This document shows positions 25,489-37,149 of a stretch of 64,000 bases of DNA, piece after piece. Both the position numbers and the translations under genes were made by a program. The stretch comes from Mallotus nudiflorus (Eukaryota; Streptophyta; Magnoliopsida; Malpighiales; Euphorbiaceae), in contig CANTUR010000070.1 in assembly GCA_947683625.1 (NCBI GenBank), positions 930,001-994,000 of the forward strand, written 5' to 3'. Position 1 is the stretch's first letter. Each line of letters opens with the position of its first letter. Under the pieces are notes generated by a model. The model was given only the letters and a program-made list of their open reading frames with translations, made no database searches and was not told the DNA's origin.

Positions 25489-25612
25489 ATGGAGAAATCT
25501 AATATTATAAAACCTATTGCAATAGTTTTGATGGGCTCCAACTATAATCTATGGATCCAAGGAATGAAAAGTTTCTTAATAGGTCAAAAGCTTTGGTGTA
25601 TTGTTACCAAAG
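25489..25612 (+). pseudogene. Copia gag, N-terminal part before the gypsy insertion
   Basis: The frame opens with ATG at 25489 and reads copia Gag residues including LMGSNYNLWIQGMKSFL and GQKLW. It then runs into the gypsy LTR at 25613. The sequence resumes at 37150 on the other side. Confidence 0.8.
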
Positions 25613-28600
25613 TGTCACGACCCAAAACAGGGGTCATGACCGGCGCTAGGGAACGGGAATTCTTTCGAATCCGGAACCCGTAGCAAGCCTAAAAATAAAA
25701 TAAATCACGCCATAACAACAATAATCATATAATATATATATGCAGCGGAAAATAAAAATCATAATATCATCCATACCAACTGGATTTACTTCAAAACTCA
25801 TCTCATCACATATATATAATATTTAATACAAATCCAGTTTCAACATAATACATCTCTTTAAAATAAAGTACATGAAATCCAATACTTTAATTTACAACTA
25901 CTGCAGTGTCTAGATAAAATAAATAAGACTCAAGTAGATAATTTACATAAAGAAGCCGGGGCGGAAGAAATCCGGCGTATCGACCTGCTACTGAGGTCTG
26001 AGGAAGTTGACTCTCCTGAAAAATAGTCAACGGAGGGGAGTCAGACCTCACTGAGTGAATTACTATAATATATATACATACACTCTAAATGACAATGCAT
26101 ACAGTCAATAATACATGTCTAATATGTATATATACAGGCAATTCATACAGATGCAGAAAAATCGTTTTTATATATTTTATCTGAAAATCATCTTTTATGA
26201 AGGATCATATAGAACCCTAGAATATCGCAACCTCAGAAAATAGTGTTAAACAACACTCTGGCCATACAGGCTCACTTATACCAAATATATCCACTTAATC
26301 CATATGGACAGTAGACTGGCCCCGAGACACTAAGTCAACCGAGCTCCGGCAGTCTGACTACCAGTGTGATTGGCCCCGAGACACTTGGTCAACCAAGCTC
26401 CAACAATCACACCCAAACCACATCTCACATATCGATAATCATAATCAAATCAATATCCACAAATAAGTTAGTAATATAGCCTAAAGCTATAGGCGTACCG
26501 GTACGTACTCGGTCCTAATGCTGCCCACTAGGTAGCACGTTCTATTGATATCCTTCATTAATAAATAATAAAACATTCATTCACAAATACATGATGCATG
26601 AATTTAAATAAATCAACAATATAAACCATATATATATACCGAAAATATACCAAACATAAACCAGGTATATTTTGAGTATATATATGTCAAATGAATTTAA
26701 TCAAATCATGAATTAAACTAAAAATATATTTAAAAACATTTTAAATATATTTTATTTACAAAACATGTATATAATTCATTATATACCAAAAATATACCAA
26801 AAATATACTTGAATATAAATCACATTATTTATGTATATTTAGTCAAAATAAAACATGCATTTTCTAAATCATGCATCCTAAGCATATATATATAATATAG
26901 TAACTCACCTAATGCGCTCCACGAGACAGGTCCGACGGGCCTGGTCCACTAGCCCTCGGTCTCGGCGCAACTAAACAAGAAATAAATAACCGACATTAGA
27001 ATAAACCTAACAGAAATCCTAGAATTCAATCTAGAGTATTAAACACAGAATCGAAAATTAGGGTTCGACTGGACATCACGTTTTACGAGAATTCTATCGA
27101 AAATCCGGCAGAACCTCCCCTGTAAAACGGACATCTCTCTACTCAAAAGAGTAGAGCCGACCCTGCAAAGAAACACACTTCGAAAAACGAGCTCAACACA
27201 AGCAAAATCCCACGGTCGGACTCCAAACTACAGTCCACCGACCGGGGTCCACAAACACAGAATAATATTCCAGATACACCGAAAATATCCTTAAATCACA
27301 GAAATACATTTCAAATATATTTTATAAATAAAAATTACATAATTGACCTTGAAACACTATAAAAATCGATTAAAACTCATTTTATTTGAAAAACCGTATA
27401 TTATATATATAATTGAAAATAATTCCCGAAAAATAGTTTTAATTAGTTAAAAATACTAAATATTTTGTAGAAATCATTTTTATACCTTAAATAAATATTA
27501 ACACCAATTAAATTACATTTTTAGACAATTTAGGGTAAAATTACCAAAATACCCCTATATATATAAATATACTTAAATTACTTCAAAAATTCACCAAAAA
27601 TCATACACTTATCCAAAATTAATTTTCTCAACATATTTATCAATAATATTAATAATTAAACCCAATTAACCAATTAAATTCAATTTAAAACACAATTAAC
27701 CTAATTTTCCAAAATCACCTAAACTTCAATAATTAAAAATAAATACTTAGAAATTTATAAAAATTCCAAATAAATTCCTATAATTCATTTCAACACCCAA
27801 TTTAACCATAAACTCCAATTTCATAATTTAAATAATTAATTTCCGAAAATTAGAAAATAATATTAAAATATTCAAAAATACCCAAAAATCCAAACAATCT
27901 CCAAAAATTCTACAAAAATTCATACATGTAGATTAAGCTACTAGGAACAACATTTGTGAAGGAAGTTAGCATGAATCAATCAAGAACAATTCGAAAAAAA
28001 TCGAAAACCCTAATAGGCCGAAATTTACAAATCGAAACCTAAGCAATTCTAGACCATTTTAGCTCAAACCAAAGCTAGAATAACACTCACCGGAGCTCAA
28101 GGAGAAGAAAGAGACCGGCGGTGTCGAAAATGGTGGCCGGAATCGGCGTGATCGACGGTGAGTTGATTTTCGGCTTCTCCGGCCAAAATCACTCTCCCGA
28201 CGCCGGAAACGGCCTCCACAGGCGGCGAAACTGGTCGGGGAAGATGGTGGCACACCGGACGGCACACCCACGGTGAAGGAACGGCACGGCAGGCGGCGGA
28301 ATGGCGATGGGGAACGATCGGAGAAGAAGAAGAAGAAGAAAAACTGTCGGGGGCAAAATGGTAATTTTGCAAACTTTTTGATTTTTGATGTATATATGTA
28401 TATATATATATATATTATACTATATATTAAAATAATATTAAATTACACACATCAAATATACACCACACACATAAAAATATTAATATTTTAATAATTTTTA
28501 CCAAATAAAATTAATTAAATAACAATTTAAACAATTAAATACTTAATAAAATATTAGGGAATTAATAAACCCTAATTAAATAAATATACACACACCGACT

Positions 28601-28868
28601 TTATTTAATAATTTAAAAATATGTATGAGTTCATGCAAGTCCGTAAATACCTTTAAAATAATTAATAATACTTTGTTTACGTGGAAATTTCCCCGAAAAT
28701 GAAAGTACCGGGAAAATTTTACGTAAAACACTGTAAATAATATACCATAATTAAAATAGGTTTTAAATACATATTAACTCGAAAAAATGTCACATATATA
28801 TTCAAAATTATTGACACTGCATATCCCAGTACAGTGTAAAAATATTTTTAAAAACACGGGATATTACA
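25613..28868 (-). repeat. 3' LTR of the Tekay-like element
   Basis: This is the element's downstream LTR, on the left because the element is inverted. It is preceded (in element sense) by a polypurine tract. It holds a GC-rich leader (about 28100-28350), donor-like sites at 28090 and 26908, acceptor-like sites at 27163 and 26016, a hairpin at 27137-27156 and a 54-bp spaced direct repeat at 26317 and 26371. Confidence 0.95.
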
Positions 28869-28880
28869 GTCTTCCCCCCT
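28869..28880 (-). promoter_or_regulatory. Polypurine tract of the Tekay-like element
   Basis: On the minus strand AGGGGGGAAGAC directly precedes the 3' LTR. Such tracts prime plus-strand DNA synthesis. Confidence 0.85.
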
Positions 28881-28922
28881 TACAAGAATTCGTCCCCGAA
28901 TTCCAGAAAACAAGATCAAGAA

Positions 28923-31900
28923 TCAGGAAGGAAAGAGATACGGGTAAGAAGCTCGCATCTCAGCTTCAGTCTCCCACGTATGCTCTTCAACTCTGTCGCT
29001 ACGCCACAGAACCTTGACCATCGGAATCTGCTTCGATCGCAACTGTCGAACTTGAAAATCTACGATCGCCACAGGTTCTTCCACAAAAGTCAAATCTTTA
29101 CTCACTTCTACACTGTCGGGCTGCAACACGTGTGAAGGATCTGAGATATACTTCCTCAACATCGAGATATGAAATACTGGATGCACCTGTGACATACTCG
29201 GAGGCAAATCCAACCGATATGCAACAGTGCCAATTCTCTCCAGAATCTCAAACGGTCCAATGTATCTCGGTGCTAACTTACCCTTCCTGCCAAATCTCAT
29301 CACACCCTTCATCGGAGATACTTTCAGAAAAACGAAATCTCCAACCTGAAACTCCACATCTCTGCGCCTAGGATCCGCATAACTCTTCTGTCTACTAACT
29401 GCGGTCTCTAATCTACGCTTGATCACGGCGACTTTCTCTGCAGCATCCTGAACCATCTCTGGTCCAGTCAAAGCTCTCTCACCAATCTCATCCCAACTCA
29501 ACGGGGATCTACACTTCCTTCCATACAACGCCTCATATGGTGCCATGCCAATACTGCTATGGTAGCTGTTATTATATGCAAACTCAACAAGCGACAAATG
29601 ATCATCCCAGCTACCTCCCAAATCCAAGACACACATCCTCAACATATCTTCCAGTGTCTGGATCGTCCTCTCAGACTGACCATCTGTCTGAGGATGAAAA
29701 GCAGTACTGAAATCCAACCTAGTGCCCATCGCTTCCTGCAACTTCTGCCAAAAATGAGAAGTAAACACTGAACCTCTATCTGACACAATGGACACAGGTA
29801 CTCCATGAAGGCACACAATATGCTTCACGTACAACTTCGCCAATCTAGCAATTGAATATGTGGCTTTCACAGGCAAGAAATGTGCAGACTTCGTCAATCT
29901 GTCTACAATCACCCAGATGGAATCGTATCCATCCTTCGAACGAGGTAAACCGACCACAAAATCCATAGCTATCCTTTCCTACTTCCACTCGGGAATAGGA
30001 AGAGGCTGAAGCTTCCCAGAAGGCTTCTGATGTTCAGCTTTCACTTGCTGATACGTCAAGCACTTAGCAACATAATCAGCAACATCCTTCTTCAATCCAT
30101 CCCACCAGTATAAATCTCTGATGTTGTGGTACATCTTAGTAACACCTGGATGTACGCTGTAAGCTGTAGAATGTGCTTCCTCTAAGATCTCTTCTCTCAA
30201 ATCATCCACATCAGGAACACACAATCTACCACTGATCCACAACACACCATCGTCATCGAGTGTGAAATCAGTGAACTTCCCTACTCTGACATTCTCTGCA
30301 AGCTCTTCCAAAATAGGATCTCGGCTCTGAGCTGCTTTAATCCTATCCCTCAGTACAGATCGTACTTTAAACTGAGCTAACAGTCCACCTGATCTACTAA
30401 TCTTCATCATCAGACCTTGATCCACCAACAAATGCAACTCCTGGATCAATGGTCTCCTCTCAACACCGATGTGAGCAAGACTACCTGAAGACTTCCTACT
30501 CAAGGCATCTGCTACCACATTAGCTTTACCCGGATGGTAAAGAATCTCGCAATCATAGTCCTTCAACAGTTCCAACCATCTTCTCTGCCTCAGATTCAAA
30601 TCTCGCTGCTGGAAAATGTACTTAAGGCTCTTGTGATCAGTAAATATCTCACAAGTCACCCCGTACAAATAATGTCTCCAAATCTTCAAAGCAAAGATCA
30701 CTGCAGCCATCTCCAGATCATGTGTGGGATAGTTCTGCTCATGCTTCTTCAACTGCCTCGAAGCATAGGCTATCACCCTTCCATTCTGCATCAACACACA
30801 ACCAAGACCAATTCTAGAGGCATCACAGTAAACTGTGAACTTATCCACACTATTAGGCAAAGCTAATACTGGCGCTGTGGTCAACTTCTCCTTCAACAAC
30901 TGAAAACTATTCTCACAAGCTTCTGACCACTCAAATCTAACATTCTTCTGAGTCAAGCGAGTCATAGGGGCTGCAATCCTGGAAAAATCCTGCACAAACC
31001 GCCTATAATACCCGGCTAAACCCAGAAAACTCCAAATCTCAGTAACTGAAGTAGGTCTAGGCCACTCAGATACTGCCTCAACCTTCTGTGGATCAACCTG
31101 AATACCTTCTTTAGACACTACGTGTCTAAGAAAAGAAACACTCTCCATCCAGAAATCACACTTCGAGAATTTAGCATAAAGTTGATGATCTCTCAGTGTC
31201 TGTAGTACAATCCTCAAGTGATATACATGCTCTTCCATACTCCTCGAATATACTAGTATATCATCAATGAAGACTACCACAAACTGATCCACATACGGTC
31301 TGAATACTCTGTTCATCAGATCCATAAAAGCTGCTGGTGCATTAGTCAAACCAAAAGACATCACCAGAAACTCATAATGACCATATCTAGTGCGGAACGC
31401 TGTCTTAGGAATATCAGCTTCACTAATCCGCAGCTGATGATAACCCGACCTCAAGTCGACCTTAGAAAAGAACTGTGCACCTTGTAACTGATCAAACAAA
31501 TCATCAATCCTCAGGAGAGGATACTTGTTCTTCACTGTCACCTTATTCAGCTCTCTATAGTCAATGCACAGTCTCAGGGTACCATCCTTCTTCTTCACAA
31601 ACAAGACTGGTGCACCCCAAGGAGAAACACTAGGTCTAATAAAACCTTTCTCCAACAACTCTTGCAACTGCTCCTTCAACTCTCTCAACTCTGCAGGAGC
31701 CATACGATAAGGTGGCATAGATATAGGAGTAGTACCTGGGACCACATCTATACAGAACTCAATCTCTCTGTGAGGTGGTAAACCTGGCAACTCCTCGGGA
31801 AAAACATCAGGAAACTCACAAGCAACAGGAACATCTGTGAGTGACAACTTCTCCACTGACGTATCCCTGACCAATGCCAAAAACCCCTGACAACCTTTCC

Positions 31901-33674
31901 TCAACAACTTCCTAGCTGATATAGCAGAAATAAGATTCTGAGATGCTGAACTCCCATCACCAACAAACTTAAAATCTACTTCACCAGGAATTCTAAAAAT
32001 CACCTCCTTATTCCTGCAATCTACCACGGCAAAGTGCTGAGATAACCAATCCATTCCCAAAATAACATCAAACTCCATCACATCCAACAATATCAAATCA
32101 ACGGGTAATTCTCTATCTCCCACGAGAACTGGACAACCAGAAAGAACAATATCGGCGTCCAAGGAATCACTCAGAGGAGTGGCAACAGACAAAGGAAAAG
32201 CCATCCTCGAAGCTTGCCAACAAGATTTAGAAGAAAAAACAGGAGAAACAAACGAATGCGTGGCACCCGGATCAAACAAAACCAAAGCATCCAGGTAACA
32301 AACAGAAAGAATACCTGCCACGACTGCATTAGATGCCTGAGCATCCTGCTGAGTCAGATGGAAGACTCTCGCCTGACCTCGACCTCCCTGCTGACTGGTA
32401 GAAGCCTGGCCAACACCTCTGGCACCTCCTCTAGTACCTCTACCACGACTCTGCTGTGGAACAAACTGAGTAGAACTCTGATGCTAGGCTGGTGGCAACT
32501 GAAATGGCACGGGTGCTGCACTAGCAATCGATTGCTGTGGGAATCGCGGAATCTGCTGCTGCTGATACCCAGAATAAGGACATGATCTGGCAAAATGTCC
32601 TGTCTGTCCGCATCTGAAGCATGTCAGTAGTGTCAGATAACACGGTCCCTGATGGACTCTACCACAAGTCTGACAAACGCTGGCCGCTGATCCAGAACTA
32701 CGACCACTGCTGCTGCTCGAAGCACCTGATCCGAATCTGAATGATCTACGCTGACCTCCACGGCCATGTCTACTGCTCCAATGCACTCGCTGTTGTTGTC
32801 TCTGACTCTGCTGAGTCGAACCTCGCTGCTGACTACTCGAACCAACATGAAAACTCGAATATGGAGTAGCCTGCAATCCACTCGACTGAACTCCTAACTG
32901 GTAATAATCAGGCATCGCTCCCTGCCTAACTAACCTCAGCTCGATCTCCTTAGCTAGCTCAATCACAAACTCGAGAGTAAGACCTGCTGTAGGCATACCA
33001 GCAAAAGCAGAACCCAAACCAGTAACATACGTAGTAACAGCGAAATACTGATCTCGCATCAGATCTTCAGCATATCTACCCAGACGAAGAAACTCTCGGG
33101 TATACTCCTCTACAGATCGATCTCCACGAGAAATACTGGTCAATCGAAGACGATAGCTCAAACGAAGAGGCTCTGGATAAAATCTCCTCATGAATCGCTC
33201 TCGAAACTGAGCCCATGTCATCGTCATCATATAGGGCTGGATCATCTGAATGAACCAATCCAAGGCTGGTCCCTCAACAGACAACTCAACAATCATGATC
33301 CTCTAGTACTCGGTATGAGCAGTCTGAGTCCTAGTCTCAATCGCATGCAGAAAATCTAAAGGATCAGAAGTACCATCAAAAGCAATCCTGCCAACTCGGG
33401 CATAGAACAAAGCTGCCTCAGGGTCAGACATACCCTGCTGATCGGCAGGCTGAACAGGCTGAACAACTGGAGGAACAGGAACATCAAACTCAGGCTCAAC
33501 AGGCTCCTCGTCCTGTAACTCTCTCTGCCTATGGCGACCTGCCGCTCCTCGAGGTCTACCCCTGCCACGACCTCTACGCCTAACTGGCGGCTCAGGAGGT
33601 AAAACCTCATCCTGAAAAGACTCATCATCCTCGGCCTCAACGACCGGTGGAGCGACACACGCTCGCCTCCTCAT
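28923..33674 (-). pseudogene. Tekay-like gag-pol, one frame with three amber stops
   Basis: A single frame of 1584 codons runs from ATG at 33674 to TGA at 28923, interrupted only by TAG at codons 124 (33305-33303), 397 (32486-32484) and 1232 (29981-29979). Gag holds an Arg/Gly-rich stretch and a zinc knuckle CFRCGQTGHFARSC. The protease reads LFDPGATHS, with Pro where Ser is usual. Reverse transcriptase has VVFIDDILVY with the catalytic Asp pair. RNase H starts near FTVYCDAS. The integrase zinc finger reads CLTY, so its third ligand pair has lost a Cys. The integrase core has VDRLTKSAHF, SDRGSVF and DGQSER. The tail VKVLWRS...EEHTWE resembles a chromodomain. Trp or Gln codons changed to TAG fit C-to-T decay. 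Confidence 0.92.
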
Positions 33675-33873
33675 TCTGAAAAGACAAACGGAAAGATTCA
33701 GACAAAACAGACAACGGAGGAATAACGCTGAAAACTACAGCAAGGAATACTCATCAAGACATACTCGAACCTAACACACTGCAGTAGTCCAACAGAAATA
33801 CACAACTTTAAAACTAGGGCCACAACTCACATAACTAAGCCCTGACACAGAACTCCACTCTGAAACGAACTTC

Positions 33874-33885
33874 GCTCTGATACCA
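33874..33885 (-). promoter_or_regulatory. Primer-binding site of the Tekay-like element
   Basis: TGGTATCAGAGC on the minus strand lies four bases downstream of the 5' LTR end. It is complementary to initiator tRNA-Met. Confidence 0.9.
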
Positions 33886-33889
33886 ACTT

Positions 33890-36800
33890 TGTCACGACCC
33901 AAAACAGGGGCCATGACCGGCGCTAGGGAATGGGAATTCTTTATAATCCGGAACCCGTAGCAAGCCTAAAAATAAAATAAATCACGCCATAACAACAATA
34001 ATCATATAATATATATATGCAGCGGAAAATAAAAATCATAATATCATCCATACCAACTGGATTTACTTCAAAACTCATCTCATCACATATATATAATATT
34101 TAATACAAATCCAGTTTCAACATAATACATCTCTTTAAAATAAAGTACATGAAATCCAATACTTTAATTTACAACTACTGCAGTGTCTAGATAAAATAAA
34201 TAAGACTCAAGTAGACAATTTACATAAAGAAGCCGGGGCGGAAGAAATCCGGCGTATCGACCTGCTACTGAGGTCTGAGGAAGTTGACTCTCCTGAAAAA
34301 TAGTCAACGGAGGGGAGTCAGACCTCACTGAGTGAATTACTATAATATATATACATACACTCTAAATGACAATGCATACAGTCAATAATACATGTCTAAT
34401 ATGTATATATACAGGCAATTCATACAGATGCAGAAAAATCGTTTTTATATATTTTATCTGAAAATCATCTTTTATGAAGGATCATATAGAACCCTAGAAT
34501 ATCGCAACCTCAGAAAATAGTGTTAAACAACACTCTGGCCATACAGGCTCACTTATACCAAATATATCCACTTAATCCATATGGACAGTAGACTGGCCCC
34601 GAGACACTAAGTCAACCGAGCTCCGGCAGTCTGACTACCAGTGTGATTGGCCCCGAGACACTTGGTCAACCAAGCTCCAACAATCACACCCAAACCACAT
34701 CTCACATATCGATAATCATAATCAAATCAATATCCACAAATAAGTTAGTAATATAGCCTAAAGCTATAGGCGTACCGGTACGTACTCGGTCCTAATGCTG
34801 CCCACTAGGTAGCACGTTCTATTGATATCCTTCATTAATAAATAATAAAACATTCATTCACAAATACATGATGCATGAATTTAAATAAATCAACAATATA
34901 AACCATATATATATACCGAAAATATACCAAACATAAACCAGGTATATTTTGAGTATATATATGTCAAATGAATTTAATCAAATCATGAATTAAACTAAAA
35001 ATATATTTAAAAACATTTTAAATATATTTTATTTACAAAACATGTATATAATTCATTATATACCAAAAATATACCAAAAATATACTTGAATATAAATCAC
35101 ATTATTTATGTATATTTAGTCAAAATAAAACATGCATTTTCTAAATCATGCATCCTAAGCATATATATATAATATAGTAACTCACCTAATGCGCTCCACG
35201 AGACAGGTCCGACGGGCCTGGTCCACTAGCCCTCGGTCTCGGCGCAACTAAACAAGAAATAAATAACCGACATTAGAATAAACCTAACAGAAATCCTAGA
35301 ATTCAATCTAGAGTATTAAACACAGAATCGAAAATTAGGGTTCGACTGGACATCACGTTTTACGAGAATTCTATCGAAAATCCGGCAGAACCTCCCCTGT
35401 AAAACGGACATCTCTCTACTCAAAAGAGTAGAGCCGACCCTGCAAAGAAACACACTTCGAAAAACGAGCTCAACACAAGCAAAATCCCACGGTCGGACTC
35501 CAAACTACAGTCCACCGACCGGGGTCCACAAACACAGAATAATATTCCAGATACACCGAAAATATCCTTAAATCACAGAAATACATTTCAAATATATTTT
35601 ATAAATAAAAATTACATAATTGACCTTGAAACACTATAAAAATCGATTAAAACTCATTTTATTTGAAAAACCGTATATTATATATATAATTGAAAATAAT
35701 TCCCGAAAAATAGTTTTAATTAGTTAAAAATACTAAATATTTTGTAGAAATCATTTTTATACCTTAAATAAATATTAACACCAATTAAATTACATTTTTA
35801 GACAATTTAGGGTAAAATTACCAAAATACCCCTATATATATAAATATACTTAAATTACTTCAAAAATTCACCAAAAATCATACACTTATCCAAAATTAAT
35901 TTTCTCAACATATTTATCAATAATATTAATAATTAAACCCAATTAACCAATTAAATTCAATTTAAAACACAATTAACCTAATTTTCCAAAATCACCTAAA
36001 CTTCAATAATTAAAAATAAATACTTAGAAATTTATAAAAATTCCAAATAAATTCCTATAATTCATTTCAACACCCAATTTAACCATAAACTCCAATTTCA
36101 TAATTTAAATAATTAATTTCCGAAAATTAGAAAATAATATTAAAATATTCAAAAATACCCAAAAATCCAAACAATCTCCAAAAATTCTACAAAAATTCAT
36201 ACATGTAGATTAAGCTACTAGGAACAACATTTGTGAAGGAAGTTAGCATGAATCAATCAAGAACAATTCGAAAAAAATCGAAAACCCTAATAGGCCGAAA
36301 TTTACAAATCGAAACCTAAGCAATTCTAGACCATTTTAGCTCAAACCAAAGCTAGAATAACACTCACCGGAGCTCAAGGAGAAGAAAGAGACCGGCGGGT
36401 GTCGAAAATGGTGGCCGGAATCGGCGTGATCGACGGTGAGTTGATTTTCGGCTTCTCCGGCCAAAATCACTCTCCCGACGCCGGAAACGGCCTCCACAGG
36501 CGGCGAAACTGGTCGGGGAAGATGGTGGCACACCGGACGGCACACCCACGGTGAAGGAACGGCACGGCAGGCGGCGGAATGGCGATGGGGAACGATCGGA
36601 GAAGAAGAAGAAGAAGAAAAACTGTCGGGGGCAAAATGGTAATTTTGCAAACTTTTTGATTTTTGATGTATATATGTATATATATATATATTATACTATA
36701 TATTAAAATAATATTAAATTACACACATCAAATATACACCACACACATAAAAATATTAATATTTTAATAATTTTTACCAAATAAAATTAATTAAATAACA

Positions 36801-37144
36801 ATTTAAACAATTAAATACTTAATAAAATATTAGGGAATTAATAAACCCTAATTAAATAAATATACACACACCGACTTTATTTAATAATTTAAAAATATGT
36901 ATGAGTTCATGCAAGTCCGTAAATACCTTTAAAATAATTAATAATACTTTGTTTACGTGGAAATTTCCCCGAAAATGAAAGTACCGGGAAAATTTTACGT
37001 AAAACACTGTAAATAATATACCATAATTAAAATAGGTTTTAAATACATATTAACTCGAAAAAATGTCACATATATATTCAAAATTATTGACACTGCATAT
37101 CCCGGTACAGTGTAAAAATATTTTTAAAAACACGGGATATTACA
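33890..37144 (-). repeat. 5' LTR of the Tekay-like element
   Basis: It is nearly identical to 25613-28868. Visible differences are a few substitutions near its 3' end and one extra base near 36399. It carries the promoter for the element. Its donor-like, acceptor-like and hairpin features match the other LTR (hairpin at 35414-35433). Confidence 0.95.
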
Positions 37145-37149
37145 CAAAG

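Larger units (their letters stand above)
25613..37144 (-). mobile_element. Young Tekay-like chromovirus (Ty3/gypsy), full length
   Basis: An 11,532-bp element lies on the minus strand, with LTRs of about 3.26 kb at each end and a perfect 5-bp target-site duplication CAAAG (25608-25612 and 37145-37149). The LTRs start TGTAATATCCCG and end GTGACA in element orientation. They differ by only a handful of bases by eye, so the insertion is recent. The domain order is gag, protease, reverse transcriptase, RNase H, integrase and a chromodomain-like tail, which is the gypsy order. The long LTRs and the tail suggest the Tekay/Del clade of chromoviruses. It is inserted in the gag of an older copia element. 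Confidence 0.95.

Noticed and set aside
28097..28372. A 91-codon frame in the GC-rich part of the Tekay-like LTR
   Set aside because: The other LTR copy has a one-base length change that alters the frame's end, and the solo LTR does not keep it. It looks like a non-coding leader.
30534..30866. A 110-codon plus-strand frame inside the Tekay-like element
   Set aside because: It is the antisense shadow of the reverse transcriptase and RNase H region.
28923..33674. Programmed readthrough of the three TAG codons
   Set aside because: The sites sit at positions normally coding Trp or Gln in relatives, have no shared context, and occur with other damage. Mutation is simpler.
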